Part shown: positions 15,212-24,204 of the stretch, one piece after another | Layout of the letters: every line of letters begins with the position of its first letter | Position numbering within the stretch: position 1 is the first letter of the stretch | Assembly (NCBI GenBank): GCA_902780025.1 | Contig: CACZDV010000004.1 | Location: 51,125-115,124, forward strand | DNA from: an uncultured Prevotellaceae bacterium | Lineage (GTDB): Bacteria > Bacteroidota > Bacteroidia > Bacteroidales > Bacteroidaceae | Length of the DNA stretch: 64,000 bases | Reading direction: 5' to 3' | Notes under the pieces: generated by a model | Told to the model about the DNA's origin: nothing | Seen by the model: only the letters and a program-made list of their open reading frames with translations | Database searches by the model: none | Translations under genes and position numbers: made by a program

Positions 15212-16561
15212 ATGGAGAGAGGCAATTTTGGTAGTAAAATAGGTATTATCCTGGCGACGGCAGGCTCTGCTGTCGGATTGGGAAATGTGTGGCGTTTCCC
15301 GTTTATGACGGGGCAGAACGGTGGTGCAGCGTTCATCATCTTGTACTTCGCCTGCATCTTTCTTTTAGGCATTCCCGGCATGGTCAGCGAGTTCATCATC
15401 GGACGACGGGCACAGTCAAACGCCTACCGCGCCTACGGCAAGATGGGTGGACGCTGGTGGCGCTTTGTCGGCATCCTCGGCATCCTGACGTCCACCATCA
15501 TCCTCGGCTTCTACGCTGTGGTGGCGGGGTGGTGCCTGCAGTATCTTTTTTCCTCTGTTGCTGGATACATCAACGGCGATGCCGCCTATGTGCAACAATA
15601 CTTTCAGTCGTTCTCCAGCGACCCGCTGAAACCTTGTCTGTGGGCGGTGGCCTTTGTGCTTATTACCCATTTCGTCGTCGTCAGGGGTGTCCAAAAAGGC
15701 ATTGAGCGCGCATCGAAGATTCTAATGCCGCTGCTGTTACTGTTGCTGATTGTCATTGTTATCGCTTCCTGCCTGTTGCCGGGAGCAATGGAAGGTGTAC
15801 GCTTCCTGCTGCTACCCGACTTCACGAAGGTCACCCACAGCGTACTGCTTGAGGCCCTTGGCCAAGCGTTCTTCTCGCTGTCGCTCGGCACAGCCTGTCT
15901 CTGCACTTACGCCAGCTACTTTTCACGCCAGACAAACCTCGTACGGTCAGCCGCCCAGATAGCTTTGCTCGACACCATCATTGCCATCTTGGCAGGTCTT
16001 ATGATTTTCCCGGCAGCTTTTTCAGTGGGTGTTAATCCTGACAGCGGCCCGTCGCTCATCTTCATCACCCTGCCCAATGTCTTCCAGCAGGCTTTTTCCA
16101 CTATGCCCACCATCGGGTATATCATCGGTATTCTGTTCTACGCCCTGCTGGTCTTCGCCGCTTTGACGTCAACTATCTCCATGCATGAGATAGGTACCGC
16201 ATTCTTCCATGAAGAACTGCACCTCGCCCGTCCGAAGGCTGCCTGGATTCTGACCATCGTGTGCAGCGTTCTTGCTATCTTCTGCTCATTATCGGTAGGG
16301 GCGGTCGGCGAGATACAACTCTTCGGAATGTCGCTTATGGACTTTTGCGACTTCCTGACGGCACAGGTCATGCTGCCTGCAGGAGCACTATTGACAAGCA
16401 TCATGTTGGGCTGGTTTGTCACAAGAAGGACTGTCCGCGACGAATTCACCAACGGTAACATTGTCAATCAGTCGTTGTTTCCTGTCTGGCGATTCTGCGT
16501 ACGCTACATCGTTCCCCTCTGCATCTTGCTCATCTTCCTTCACCAATTCGGCGTGATATGA
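15212..16561 (+). CDS. Sodium-dependent transporter, NSS/SNF family (copy 2)
   Basis: A 449-residue paralogue of the preceding gene, with the same GSAVGLGNVWRFPFMTGQNGG signature and a nearly identical stretch around GVNPDSGPSLIFITLPNVFQ. The ATG at 15212 (MERGNFGSKIG) is preferred over an in-frame TTG at 15191. The stop overlaps the HhH gene start by ATGA, indicating coupled translation. Tandem duplication with divergence is the simplest origin; different substrates are likely but unproven. Confidence 0.9.
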   Translation: MERGNFGSKIGIILATAGSAVGLGNVWRFPFMTGQNGGAAFIILYFACIFLLGIPGMVSEFIIGRRAQSNAYRAYGKMGGRWWRFVGILGILTSTIILGFYAVVAGWCLQYLFSSVAGYINGDAAYVQQYFQSFSSDPLKPCLWAVAFVLITHFVVVRGVQKGIERASKILMPLLLLLLIVIVIASCLLPGAMEGVRFLLLPDFTKVTHSVLLEALGQAFFSLSLGTACLCTYASYFSRQTNLVRSAAQIALLDTIIAILAGLMIFPAAFSVGVNPDSGPSLIFITLPNVFQQAFSTMPTIGYIIGILFYALLVFAALTSTISMHEIGTAFFHEELHLARPKAAWILTIVCSVLAIFCSLSVGAVGEIQLFGMSLMDFCDFLTAQVMLPAGALLTSIMLGWFVTRRTVRDEFTNGNIVNQSLFPVWRFCVRYIVPLCILLIFLHQFGVI

Positions 16562-17442
16562 AGTTCTTCTATCTCCAGAAGTCCGACCGCCGCGTTATCC
16601 TTTTGCTGATGTGTGGCATTGTGGCAGCACTGATTATCATTAGTATCACCGAAAGTGAAACACCAGCTGACAACACGCTGGAACAGGTAAAACAAAAGAA
16701 GGAAAGCAACCCTCGCCGGCAGAAGTCGGGTCACTATACTTATTATCAAGGGGAAGCCCGCCAACCCGAGCTGTTCCCCTTCGACCCCAACACCGCCGAC
16801 TCGACACAACTGTTACGCCTCGGCCTGAAACCGTGGCAGGTAGTTAACATCTACAAATACAGAGCTGCAGGAGGTATCTATCGCAAGCCGCGCGACTTTG
16901 CTCGCCTCTACGGGCTGACCCTCAAGCAGTACCGGCAATTAGAACCCTATATACGCATCAGCGAGGAAAACCAGCCCGCCGAAAAATACTTCTACAAATA
17001 TGAACCCATCGAGGAGCGCGACACCGTCAAATACCCCATCAAGCTGCAAGCCGAAGAGCGTATCGTCCTGAACCGTGCCGACACAGCCCAACTGCGGAAA
17101 GTGCCCGGTATCGGCTCCTTCTTTGCCCGTAAGATAGTGGAATACCGTGAACGCCTTGGCGGGTACTACCGTGTCCAGCAACTCCTCGAAATTGAGGACT
17201 TCCCCGAGACTGCCGTCGACTTCTTCATCATCCCCGACGACACGCAGTTCCGTAAGCTGAATGTCAACCGCCTCAGCCTCAATGAGCTGAAACGCCACCC
17301 TTACATCAACTACTATCAAGCCCGTGCTATCGTCGACTACCGCCGTCTGCATGGTCGTCTCGAAAGCCTGCAACAACTCAGTCTCCTGAAGGACTTCCCC
17401 CAGGAGGCTATCGAGCGGCTTGAACCTTACGTGGAATATTAA
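16558..17442 (+). CDS. Membrane-anchored helix-hairpin-helix (ComEA-like) protein
   Basis: A 294-residue protein with an N-terminal membrane helix (RRVILLLMCGIVAALIIISI) and three ComEA-type helix-hairpin-helix segments: PFDPNTADSTQLLRLGLKPWQV, LNRADTAQLRKVPGIGSFFARKI and LNVNRLSLNELKRHPYINYYQ. ComEA-like HhH domains bind double-stranded DNA without sequence specificity. No other competence gene is near. It overlaps the second NSS gene by 4 bases and converges with ptb, also overlapping by 4 bases. Confidence 0.85.
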   Translation: MKFFYLQKSDRRVILLLMCGIVAALIIISITESETPADNTLEQVKQKKESNPRRQKSGHYTYYQGEARQPELFPFDPNTADSTQLLRLGLKPWQVVNIYKYRAAGGIYRKPRDFARLYGLTLKQYRQLEPYIRISEENQPAEKYFYKYEPIEERDTVKYPIKLQAEERIVLNRADTAQLRKVPGIGSFFARKIVEYRERLGGYYRVQQLLEIEDFPETAVDFFIIPDDTQFRKLNVNRLSLNELKRHPYINYYQARAIVDYRRLHGRLESLQQLSLLKDFPQEAIERLEPYVEY

Positions 17443-18281
17443 ATAGCAGCGAGTGCTAACGAGTAATATTTCGACTCGGGACTATCGCTACGCGAGGGAA
17501 GCACGGTGGGACAGAGCGTACCCTGTAGCACACCGGCCGTCTTGGCATAGCCGAAAAGCGTCAATGTCTTGTAGAAGACGTTGCCCGCCACAATGTCGGG
17601 AAAGATAAGGGCATCGGCCTGTCCGTCGATGGCAGAACGGATACCTTTCTCATGAAGGCTGACGCTATCCAACGAGGTCTTCAAGTCGAGCGGTCCGTCG
17701 ATGATACAGCGTCCGAAATAACCGCTTTGCGCCAAAGCAATAATATCCAGGTAGTCGGCCGTGTAGGGGAAGGTCTTCTGGCTGACTTTCTCGGCACAAT
17801 GGATGAGGGCGATGCGCGGTTCCTCAATACCTAAGGCATGACACACATAATTGGCATAGTGTATTTGCTGGCGGCGCTGTTCCTTGGTGGGGATGGGTAT
17901 GACAGCAGCATCGGTAAAGAACAACAGCTTCTCGTATTTGGGAATCTCTGCCATCGCTATGTGGGTCAGTACATGACCTGCACGCAAGATTCCTGTCTGT
18001 TTGTCGAGAATGGCGCGCAAAACAACATCGGTATTAATGAGACCTTTCATCAAGATATCGGCCTCGCCGTTCCGAACCATACTGACAGCACGACGAGCAC
18101 ACTCGTCCTTGTCATCACCGTCGACGTAAAGAGGCTCAATGAAGCCCATTTCCTTTCCTTTCTCTACAGCGTAGCGGGTGGAGGCGTCACCCGGACAGAT
18201 GACAGCTACACGTTTGCAGTCACCGCGTTGCTGCAGAAAGCGGGTCATATCATTTAGTGTCTTGATGGGTTGCATAGGCAT
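17439..18281 (-). CDS. ptb: Phosphate butyryltransferase / phosphotransacetylase family
   Basis: A 280-residue PTA_PTB family enzyme (PIKTLNDMTRFLQQRGDCKRVAV..., LMKGLINTDVVLRAIL, IPTKEQRRQQI, DGPLDLKTSLD, ALIFPDIVAGN). It would interconvert an acyl-CoA (butyryl or related) and acyl phosphate. The start at 18281 (MPMQPIKTL) is chosen because an upstream in-frame start would lie beyond the -7 box at 18310-18317. The butyrate kinase gene that usually partners ptb is not in the window. It is divergent from an AraC-type regulator, a plausible controller. Confidence 0.82.
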   Translation of the reverse strand: MPMQPIKTLNDMTRFLQQRGDCKRVAVICPGDASTRYAVEKGKEMGFIEPLYVDGDDKDECARRAVSMVRNGEADILMKGLINTDVVLRAILDKQTGILRAGHVLTHIAMAEIPKYEKLLFFTDAAVIPIPTKEQRRQQIHYANYVCHALGIEEPRIALIHCAEKVSQKTFPYTADYLDIIALAQSGYFGRCIIDGPLDLKTSLDSVSLHEKGIRSAIDGQADALIFPDIVAGNVFYKTLTLFGYAKTAGVLQGTLCPTVLPSRSDSPESKYYSLALAAI

Positions 18282-18309
18282 AAAATGGCTTTTTTTCTGT
18301 TTCTTGGCG

Positions 18310-18337
18310 CAAATATACAAATTATTTTGTATCTTTG
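18310..18337. promoter_or_regulatory. Divergent -7 boxes between ptb and the AraC gene
   Basis: TATATTTG on the minus strand (18310-18317) faces ptb; TATCTTTG on the plus strand (18330-18337) faces the regulator. A TTGG at 18304-18307 is spaced 22 bases from the plus-strand box. Confidence 0.6.
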
Positions 18338-18355
18338 CAAGCGGAAACCTAAAAA

Positions 18356-19252
18356 ATGATGAAAGAGATGATGAAACAGCAGATACCGGAGACCAACATG
18401 GCCAACGCGGCAACATGGAATGGCGTAGCATACATCGGTGAGGACATTGCATTGGCAGACCGTCTGGGAGAAATTCCCGTGCCCCGCGATGCCCGTCGGA
18501 TGAACTTCATAGTGTTAGCCCTTTGCACGAACGGCTCGCTGAAATACACGCTCGATACGCGCGAGATAACCGTTACGCCCGGCGAGTTGCTTATTGTCTC
18601 GGAACACCATGTGGTGAACAACTACGAGGCGTCACCCGACATTGAGGGACTGGCCATATTGATGTCGGTCGACTTCTTCGGTGAGGTGATCAACAACGTC
18701 AGCGACCTGTCGGCCATCTTCCTTTATGCCCGCAGTTTCCCGGTGATGAAGCTCAACGATGTTGATGCCGCCACCTTCCGCCGTTATTTCTATGCTATCA
18801 AGAACCGTATTGCCGACAACCATAACCACTTCCGCCGCGTGTTAGTCAGGACATTACTGCTGGCAATGTTCTACGACTTGAGTAATGTCATCTACCAGTT
18901 CCAGCAGATTGGCATCCAGCCCAAGAAACGAGCAGAAGACATTTTCACGCGCTTTATCAAACTGGTGGAAAATAACTGCCGTACGGAGCGTCGTGTCGCC
19001 TGGTATGCGAGTCAGTTGGGAATTACACCCAAATATCTGTCGGAGATCGTCAAGAAAGTAAGCCAGCGGACACCCAATAGCTGGATTGACAACTATGTGG
19101 TGCTGGAGTTGCGCGTCATGATGAAGAGCACCACCAAGAGCATCAAACAGATAGCCGAAGAGATGAACTTCCCCAACCAGTCGTTCCTTGGCAAATACTT
19201 CAAGGAACATGTCGGCATGAGTCCGTCAGAATACAGAAGAGGTAAGGGTTAA
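18356..19252 (+). CDS. AraC family transcriptional regulator
   Basis: A 298-residue regulator. Residues about 40-170 form a cupin-like sensor (RMNFIVLALCTNGSLKYTLDTREITVTPGELLIVSEHH). Residues about 195-295 are the double helix-turn-helix (SQLGITPKYLSEIVKKV and IKQIAEEMNFPNQSFLGKYFKEHVGMSPSEYRR). Three ATGs (18356, 18359, 18371) could start it; the first is used. It overlaps the convergent DUF3109 gene by 4 bases. Confidence 0.88.
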   Translation: MMKEMMKQQIPETNMANAATWNGVAYIGEDIALADRLGEIPVPRDARRMNFIVLALCTNGSLKYTLDTREITVTPGELLIVSEHHVVNNYEASPDIEGLAILMSVDFFGEVINNVSDLSAIFLYARSFPVMKLNDVDAATFRRYFYAIKNRIADNHNHFRRVLVRTLLLAMFYDLSNVIYQFQQIGIQPKKRAEDIFTRFIKLVENNCRTERRVAWYASQLGITPKYLSEIVKKVSQRTPNSWIDNYVVLELRVMMKSTTKSIKQIAEEMNFPNQSFLGKYFKEHVGMSPSEYRRGKG

Positions 19253-19872
19253 AGATTCATCGTCAGTTGGGCGGCCACCTCGCAGAGTTCCTGATACCAC
19301 GCTTCACCAAAACGGCGCTTCAGCGGCTGTTCAAGGAAGCGGTAGAGGGGTAGGTGCAGTTCACGACCCTTCTTGACGGCACTCTCGCAGATTTTCCAAC
19401 GATTATAGTTCAAAGCTACCGTGCCGTCGCTGAACTGTTTTGCGCGGATAGGATAGAGCGCACAACTTATGGGCTTGCACCAATGAGTACGCCCGTTACG
19501 ATAAGCCTTCTCTAATGCACAAAGGCAACAATGGCTGACGGTTTCTCCCTCGGCTAACGTCAGGTCGTCATAGCAGGTAAACACACAGTCCTTACCACCC
19601 ACGATACTCGTCACCAAGTCGCCTTCCTGATCGGTATAGGCCACACCCTGACGGTCGATGACACTCTGAGCCTGAGCCGATAGGTCGTCCCACACCACAT
19701 CCACACAGTTTTCTATTTCGCCAATTTCCTCAAGCGTCACAGGGGCTCCTGCATCGCCTTCTATACAGCAGGCTCCTTTGCACACTGCAAGGTCACAGCA
19801 GAACTCTTCAGTCAGCAGGTCGGAGGAGATGAGAATGCCACCGATGTCAAGGATAGGAGGAAGTTTTACCAT
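19249..19872 (-). CDS. DUF3109 family cysteine-rich protein
   Basis: A 207-residue Bacteroidetes protein with grouped cysteines (FCCDLAVCKGACCIEGDAG, CVFTC, HCCLCALEKAY, WCKPISCALYPIR). The family is thought to bind metal, probably zinc or an iron-sulfur cluster, but its role is unknown. Its start overlaps the end of ung by 7 bases, so it is the second gene of that operon. Confidence 0.85.
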   Translation of the reverse strand: MVKLPPILDIGGILISSDLLTEEFCCDLAVCKGACCIEGDAGAPVTLEEIGEIENCVDVVWDDLSAQAQSVIDRQGVAYTDQEGDLVTSIVGGKDCVFTCYDDLTLAEGETVSHCCLCALEKAYRNGRTHWCKPISCALYPIRAKQFSDGTVALNYNRWKICESAVKKGRELHLPLYRFLEQPLKRRFGEAWYQELCEVAAQLTMNL

Positions 19873-20531
19873 ACTATCGGCTCTATTCCGTTTTGTCTTA
19901 GATATTCATTGCAACGTGAGAACTGGTGCTGACCGAACCAGCCGCCGCGATTGGCTGAGAGGGGGGAGGGGTGAACGGATTCCAACACAAGGTTCTGCTC
20001 CTTATTGATCATATACGACTTACTGCGGGCATAACCGCCCCATAGCATATAGACCAGGTGCTGACGATGGGAGGCCAGCGCCTGAATGGCTGCATCAGTG
20101 AACTTCTGCCAACCAAGGGCAGAGTGGCTGTTAGCCTGATGGGCACGTACCGTCAGCGTGGCGTTGAGCAGCAATACACCCTGCTCTGCCCAACGAGTCA
20201 GATTGCCTGTTGGCGGCACGGCAGTTCCTAGGTCTGCCTGTATCTCCTTGAAAATATTCTGCAGCGACGGCGGGAACATCACTCCGTCCTGCACCGAGAA
20301 GCTTAGTCCGTGAGCCTGTCCCGGTTCGTGATATGGGTCCTGACCAATAATCACCACCTTCACTTTGTCGAACGGACACAGGTTGAAGGCGTTGAAGATC
20401 AGCCTGCCTGGTGGGTAGCACGTCGTCTGCCGGTATTCTTGTCTGACAGCATTGGTCAACTGTCCGAAGTAAGGCTTTTCAAACTCCTGCGCCAACTGCT
20501 CCTTCCATGTGGGTTCTATCTGTACGTTCAT
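19866..20531 (-). CDS. ung: Uracil-DNA glycosylase
   Basis: A 221-residue family 1 UDG that removes uracil from DNA as the first step of base-excision repair. The water-activating motif is VVIIGQDPYHEPGQAHGLSFSV and the leucine-intercalation motif is HPSPLSANRGG. Length is standard. A TATCTTTG box on the minus strand (20557-20564) lies 25 bases upstream. Confidence 0.95.
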   Translation of the reverse strand: MNVQIEPTWKEQLAQEFEKPYFGQLTNAVRQEYRQTTCYPPGRLIFNAFNLCPFDKVKVVIIGQDPYHEPGQAHGLSFSVQDGVMFPPSLQNIFKEIQADLGTAVPPTGNLTRWAEQGVLLLNATLTVRAHQANSHSALGWQKFTDAAIQALASHRQHLVYMLWGGYARSKSYMINKEQNLVLESVHPSPLSANRGGWFGQHQFSRCNEYLRQNGIEPIVW

Positions 20532-20556
20532 GTCGTCGTTTCGGGTTATAAGACTG

Positions 20557-20647
20557 CAAAGATAGTGATTATTACCGTCTGCCCATCGCTATTCTGCGTT
20601 AAATTATGCAAAACGGCAACCACTCTCAATAATTATCCTTACCTTTG
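20557..20647. promoter_or_regulatory. Divergent -7 boxes, ung and S41 protease
   Basis: TATCTTTG on the minus strand (20557-20564) serves ung-DUF3109. TACCTTTG on the plus strand (20640-20647) serves the S41 protease and rules out the in-frame TTG at 20645 as a start codon. Confidence 0.65.
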
Positions 20648-20683
20648 CAAGCTATGAATCAAAGGAAAATGCATACTGAAACA

Positions 20684-22351
20684 ATGAGAAGATACTGCAT
20701 TACGCTGATGGCACTGATGCTGTCGCTGTTGGCACAGGGACAGAAGAATCATCATTTAGACGTTGCCAAGAACCTGGACATTTTCAACCAGGTGTATAAA
20801 AACCTGGACCTGCTTTACGTGGATACCCTCAACCCCAATGAGGTAATTGGTACGGGCATCAAGGCCATGCTTCGCTCACTGGACCCCTATACAGAGTACT
20901 ACCCAGAGAGCGAGACTAAGAACCTGAAGATGATGCTTACCGGCAAGTATGCAGGTATCGGTGCCTTGATACGCTATCACCAGAAGTTGAAGCGTGTGGT
21001 CATCGACGAACCTTATGAGGGTATGCCTGCTGCCGAAGTAGGATTAAAGAAAGGTGACATCGTTCTGAGCATTGATGACTCGACAATGATTGACAAGGAT
21101 GTCAGCTATGTCAGCAGTCATCTGCGCGGCGATGCCGGCTCAAATTTCGTGCTGAAGATACAGCGTCCGTCGACTGGAAAGAAGATGAGCTTCAAGATTA
21201 CCCGCCGCTCCATCAAACTGCCCGAGCTGCCTTACTATGGTATGCTGGAGGGTGGCGTGGGCTACATCAATCTGAACCAGTTTACGGAAGGTTGTGCCAA
21301 GGAAGTGCGCCGGGCCTTTGTCGACCTGAAAAAGCAAGGAGCCACCTCGTTAGTGTTCGACTTGCGCAGCAACGGTGGCGGTTCCGAGATGGAGGCGGTC
21401 GACATTGTCAACCTCTGGGTGCGGAAAGGACAGACCATTGTTGAGAACCGAGGAAAAATCAAACAGGCAACACGAGAATATAAAACCCGACTGGAACCCG
21501 TAGATACAGTTATGCCTTTGGCGGTATTGGTAAACGGCGAGACAGCATCGGCTAGCGAGATTACCAGCGGAGCCTTACAAGATCTTGACCGTGCATTAAT
21601 AATTGGTACACGCACGTATGGGAAAGGATTGGTTCAGATACCTCTTGACATGCCCTATAACACGAACCTAAAGGTGACTACCTCAAAGTATTATATTCCC
21701 AGCGGACGCTGTATCCAAGCCATCAACTATAAGCGCAACGGCACGGGTGGTTATCTGGAGCGGGTGCCTGACTCGCTGACACACGTCTTCTATACTGCTG
21801 GCGGCCGCGAAGTACGCGACGGCGGTGGTATCAAGCCCGATGTAGAAGTGAAGAACGACTCCATTCCAAATATCGCCTACTACCTGTCAGCCAGCGGCCG
21901 CGACTCCACAGAAGTAATGTTCGACTGGGTGGTCGACTACATCAATCGTCATCCCACGATAGCATCGCCACGCGAATTTCATCTGTCGGATGCCGACTTC
22001 GACGACTTCAAGCAACACGTTGTCAAAAGTGGATTCACTTACGATCCTGTCAGTGAAAAGCAACTGAAGGAACTGGAAAAGACAGCCAAGGCAGAAGGCT
22101 ACTATGAACAAGCCAAGGAGGCTTTCAATCTATTGGAGAGCAAACTCAAGCACGATGTTGCCACTGACATCGACAAACACAACGACATCCTACGTCAGAT
22201 GTTAGAGTTAGACATCATTGCCGCCTATTATTTTCAGGCTGGTGCTATCGAGGCCGGACTACAAAAAGACAAGCAGTTGAAGGAGGCTATCCGCTTGTTG
22301 CAGTCGCCTGATGAGTACAAAAAGCTGCTCACCCCTAAAAAAACGGCCTAA
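20684..22351 (+). CDS. S41 family carboxyl-terminal processing protease
   Basis: A 555-residue exported serine protease. The start at 20684 gives the signal peptide MRRYCITLMALMLSLLAQGQ; ATGs at 20654 and 20669 would place a polar extension before it and lie 7-22 bases from the -7 box. A PDZ domain spans about residues 85-165 (YAGIGALIRY...GLKKGDIVLSIDD). The catalytic serine is in NGETASASEITSGAL and the lysine in TYGKGLVQIPL, the Ser-Lys dyad of CtpA/Tsp proteases. It would trim or degrade periplasmic proteins. Confidence 0.88.
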   Translation: MRRYCITLMALMLSLLAQGQKNHHLDVAKNLDIFNQVYKNLDLLYVDTLNPNEVIGTGIKAMLRSLDPYTEYYPESETKNLKMMLTGKYAGIGALIRYHQKLKRVVIDEPYEGMPAAEVGLKKGDIVLSIDDSTMIDKDVSYVSSHLRGDAGSNFVLKIQRPSTGKKMSFKITRRSIKLPELPYYGMLEGGVGYINLNQFTEGCAKEVRRAFVDLKKQGATSLVFDLRSNGGGSEMEAVDIVNLWVRKGQTIVENRGKIKQATREYKTRLEPVDTVMPLAVLVNGETASASEITSGALQDLDRALIIGTRTYGKGLVQIPLDMPYNTNLKVTTSKYYIPSGRCIQAINYKRNGTGGYLERVPDSLTHVFYTAGGREVRDGGGIKPDVEVKNDSIPNIAYYLSASGRDSTEVMFDWVVDYINRHPTIASPREFHLSDADFDDFKQHVVKSGFTYDPVSEKQLKELEKTAKAEGYYEQAKEAFNLLESKLKHDVATDIDKHNDILRQMLELDIIAAYYFQAGAIEAGLQKDKQLKEAIRLLQSPDEYKKLLTPKKTA

Positions 22352-22354
22352 AAG

Positions 22355-22386
22355 TTTGGCGGTTTGCAAAAATCTTCGTACCTTTG
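22355..22386 (+). promoter_or_regulatory. rimP operon promoter
   Basis: A -33 TTTG (22355-22358) and a -7 TACCTTTG (22379-22386) with a 20-base spacer, the best full match to the Bacteroidetes promoter in the window. It starts four bases after the S41 protease stop codon. Confidence 0.75.
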
Positions 22387-22399
22387 CACCGTTCAGTGG

Positions 22400-22427
22400 A
22401 ATGAGAGACTCGAAAGGGTCTCTCATT
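22400..22427 (+). promoter_or_regulatory. Hairpin in the rimP leader
   Basis: AATGAGAGAC (22400-22409) pairs perfectly with GTCTCTCATT (22418-22427) around an 8-base loop. It begins about 8 bases after the predicted transcription start and ends 22 bases before the rimP ATG. No T-run follows, so it does not look like an intrinsic terminator. Confidence 0.7.
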
Positions 22428-22449
22428 TGCATTATAATTACACAATTAG

Positions 22450-22917
22450 ATGATTAACAAAGAAGTAGTAAAAACATTTGTGGAAGAGTGGTTGCAGGGC
22501 AACGACTACTTCCTGGTAGACATTATTTTTGGTGCCGATGAACGTATCGCCATTGAGATCGACCACGCTGACGGTGTGTGGATTGAAGACTGTGCCGAAC
22601 TGAGCCGTTTCCTGCAGGAGAAGTTGGGCGACGAACTGGGCGACTATGAACTAGAGGTCGGCAGTGCTGGCATCGGCCAGCCTTTCAAGGTGGAACAGCA
22701 GTATAAGAACCACATCGGTGACGAAGTGGAGGTGCTGCAGCAGGACGGCCTGAAACTGAAAGGCATCCTAAAGGCCGTTGACGGTCGCCAATTCACCATC
22801 ACTGTTCAGGAGAAACAGACGGTGGAAGGCAAGAAACGCCCCGTGATGGTGGACGTTGATAAGACTTTCTCGATGGACGAGGTGAAGTCTGTCAAGTACC
22901 TTTTAGCATTCAAATAA
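22450..22917 (+). CDS. rimP: Ribosome maturation factor RimP
   Basis: A 155-residue protein needed for 30S subunit maturation. The N-terminal alpha/beta domain (DYFLVDIIFGADERIAIEIDHADGVWIEDCAELSRFL) and C-terminal SH3-like domain (EVEVLQQDGLKLKGILKAVDGRQFTIT) are both present. It heads the classic rimP-nusA-infB order with 15 bases before nusA. Confidence 0.93.
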   Translation: MINKEVVKTFVEEWLQGNDYFLVDIIFGADERIAIEIDHADGVWIEDCAELSRFLQEKLGDELGDYELEVGSAGIGQPFKVEQQYKNHIGDEVEVLQQDGLKLKGILKAVDGRQFTITVQEKQTVEGKKRPVMVDVDKTFSMDEVKSVKYLLAFK

Positions 22918-22932
22918 TAAAAAAATAAATAA

Positions 22933-24192
22933 ATGGCAACAAGGAAAGATTCGAAAGGTCCCTCAATGATAGAGACCTTTCAGGAGTTTAAGGAGACCAA
23001 GAACATTGACCGCACCACATTGGTGAGTGTGCTCGAAGAAAGCTTTCGCAATGTGATTGCCAAGATGTTTGGCTCCGACGAGAACTTTGACGTGATTGTG
23101 AACCCCGACAAGGGCGACTTCGAAATTCACCGTAACCGCATCGTCGTCGAGGACGGTGAGGTGACGGATGAAAACAAGGAGATTGCCTTGAGCGAGGCAC
23201 AGAAGATTGAGCCCGACTACGAGGTGGGCGAAGAAGTGTCCGAGGAAGTGGATTTCCAGAAATTCGGCCGCCGCGCCATTCTGAACCTGCGTCAGACACT
23301 GGCCTCTAAGATCCTGGAGTTAGAGCACGATTCTCTCTACCAGAAGTATAAGGACAAGGTAAATACCGTCGTCAGTGGCGAGGTCTACCAGATGTGGAAG
23401 CGCGAGGTACTGCTCATGGATGACGAGGGTAACGAACTGCATCTGCCGAAATCGGAGCAGATTCCTGCCGACAACTACCACAAGGGTGAGACCGTTCGTG
23501 CCATCGTCAAAGAGGTTCAGAACGAAAACAACAACCCGCGCATCATCTTGAGTCGTACAAGCCCCGTATTCTTAGAGCGCCTGTTGGAGGCTGAAGTTCC
23601 TGAAATCAACGACGGTCTGATTACCATCAAGCGTGTTGCCCGTATGCCGGGTGAGCGTGCCAAAGTGGCTGTCGAAAGCTATGACGAACGCATCGACCCC
23701 GTAGGAGCCTGCGTCGGTGTGAAAGGTAGCCGCGTACACGGTATCGTCCGCGAGTTAGGTGGTGAGAACATCGATGTCATCAACTATTCAAGCAACACAC
23801 AGCTGTTTATCCAGCGTGCCCTCAGTCCCGCCAAAGTGTCGAGCATTACCCTTGACGAAGAAAACCACAAGGCTGAGGTTTACCTGCAGCCTGAGGAGGT
23901 CAGTCTGGCCATCGGTAAGGGCGGTATGAATATTAAGTTAGCCTCCATGCTGACCGAGCACACCATTGATGTGTTCCGTGTTGTCAGTGAAGGCACCGAG
24001 GATGAAGATATCTATCTGGACGAGTTCGCTGATGAGATTGACCAGTGGATTATCGATTCCATCAAGGCTATCGGTCTTGACACCGCTAAGGCTGTGCTGA
24101 ACGCTCCGCGTGAGATGCTTATTGAGAAGGCTGACCTTGAGGAGGAGACCGTCGATGAGGTGCTGAACATTTTGAAAGCAGAATTTGAGTAA
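22933..24192 (+). CDS. nusA: Transcription termination/antitermination protein NusA
   Basis: A 419-residue RNA-polymerase-associated factor. N-terminal domain, residues about 1-130; S1 domain about 135-200 (VSGEVYQMWKREVLLMD); two KH domains about 230-345 (VGVKGSRVHGIVRELGGENIDV and AIGKGGMNIKLASMLTEHTIDV). The acidic C-terminal repeats of E. coli NusA are replaced by a short helical tail (ADLEEETVDEVLNILKAEFE), normal for this phylum. Confidence 0.95.
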   Translation: MATRKDSKGPSMIETFQEFKETKNIDRTTLVSVLEESFRNVIAKMFGSDENFDVIVNPDKGDFEIHRNRIVVEDGEVTDENKEIALSEAQKIEPDYEVGEEVSEEVDFQKFGRRAILNLRQTLASKILELEHDSLYQKYKDKVNTVVSGEVYQMWKREVLLMDDEGNELHLPKSEQIPADNYHKGETVRAIVKEVQNENNNPRIILSRTSPVFLERLLEAEVPEINDGLITIKRVARMPGERAKVAVESYDERIDPVGACVGVKGSRVHGIVRELGGENIDVINYSSNTQLFIQRALSPAKVSSITLDEENHKAEVYLQPEEVSLAIGKGGMNIKLASMLTEHTIDVFRVVSEGTEDEDIYLDEFADEIDQWIIDSIKAIGLDTAKAVLNAPREMLIEKADLEEETVDEVLNILKAEFE

Positions 24193-24204
24193 AAAGGAAG
24201 AAGA

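Noticed and set aside
15191-15214. A TTG start at 15191 for the second NSS transporter
   Set aside because: The ATG at 15212 gives the family N-terminus directly; the extra seven residues have no support.
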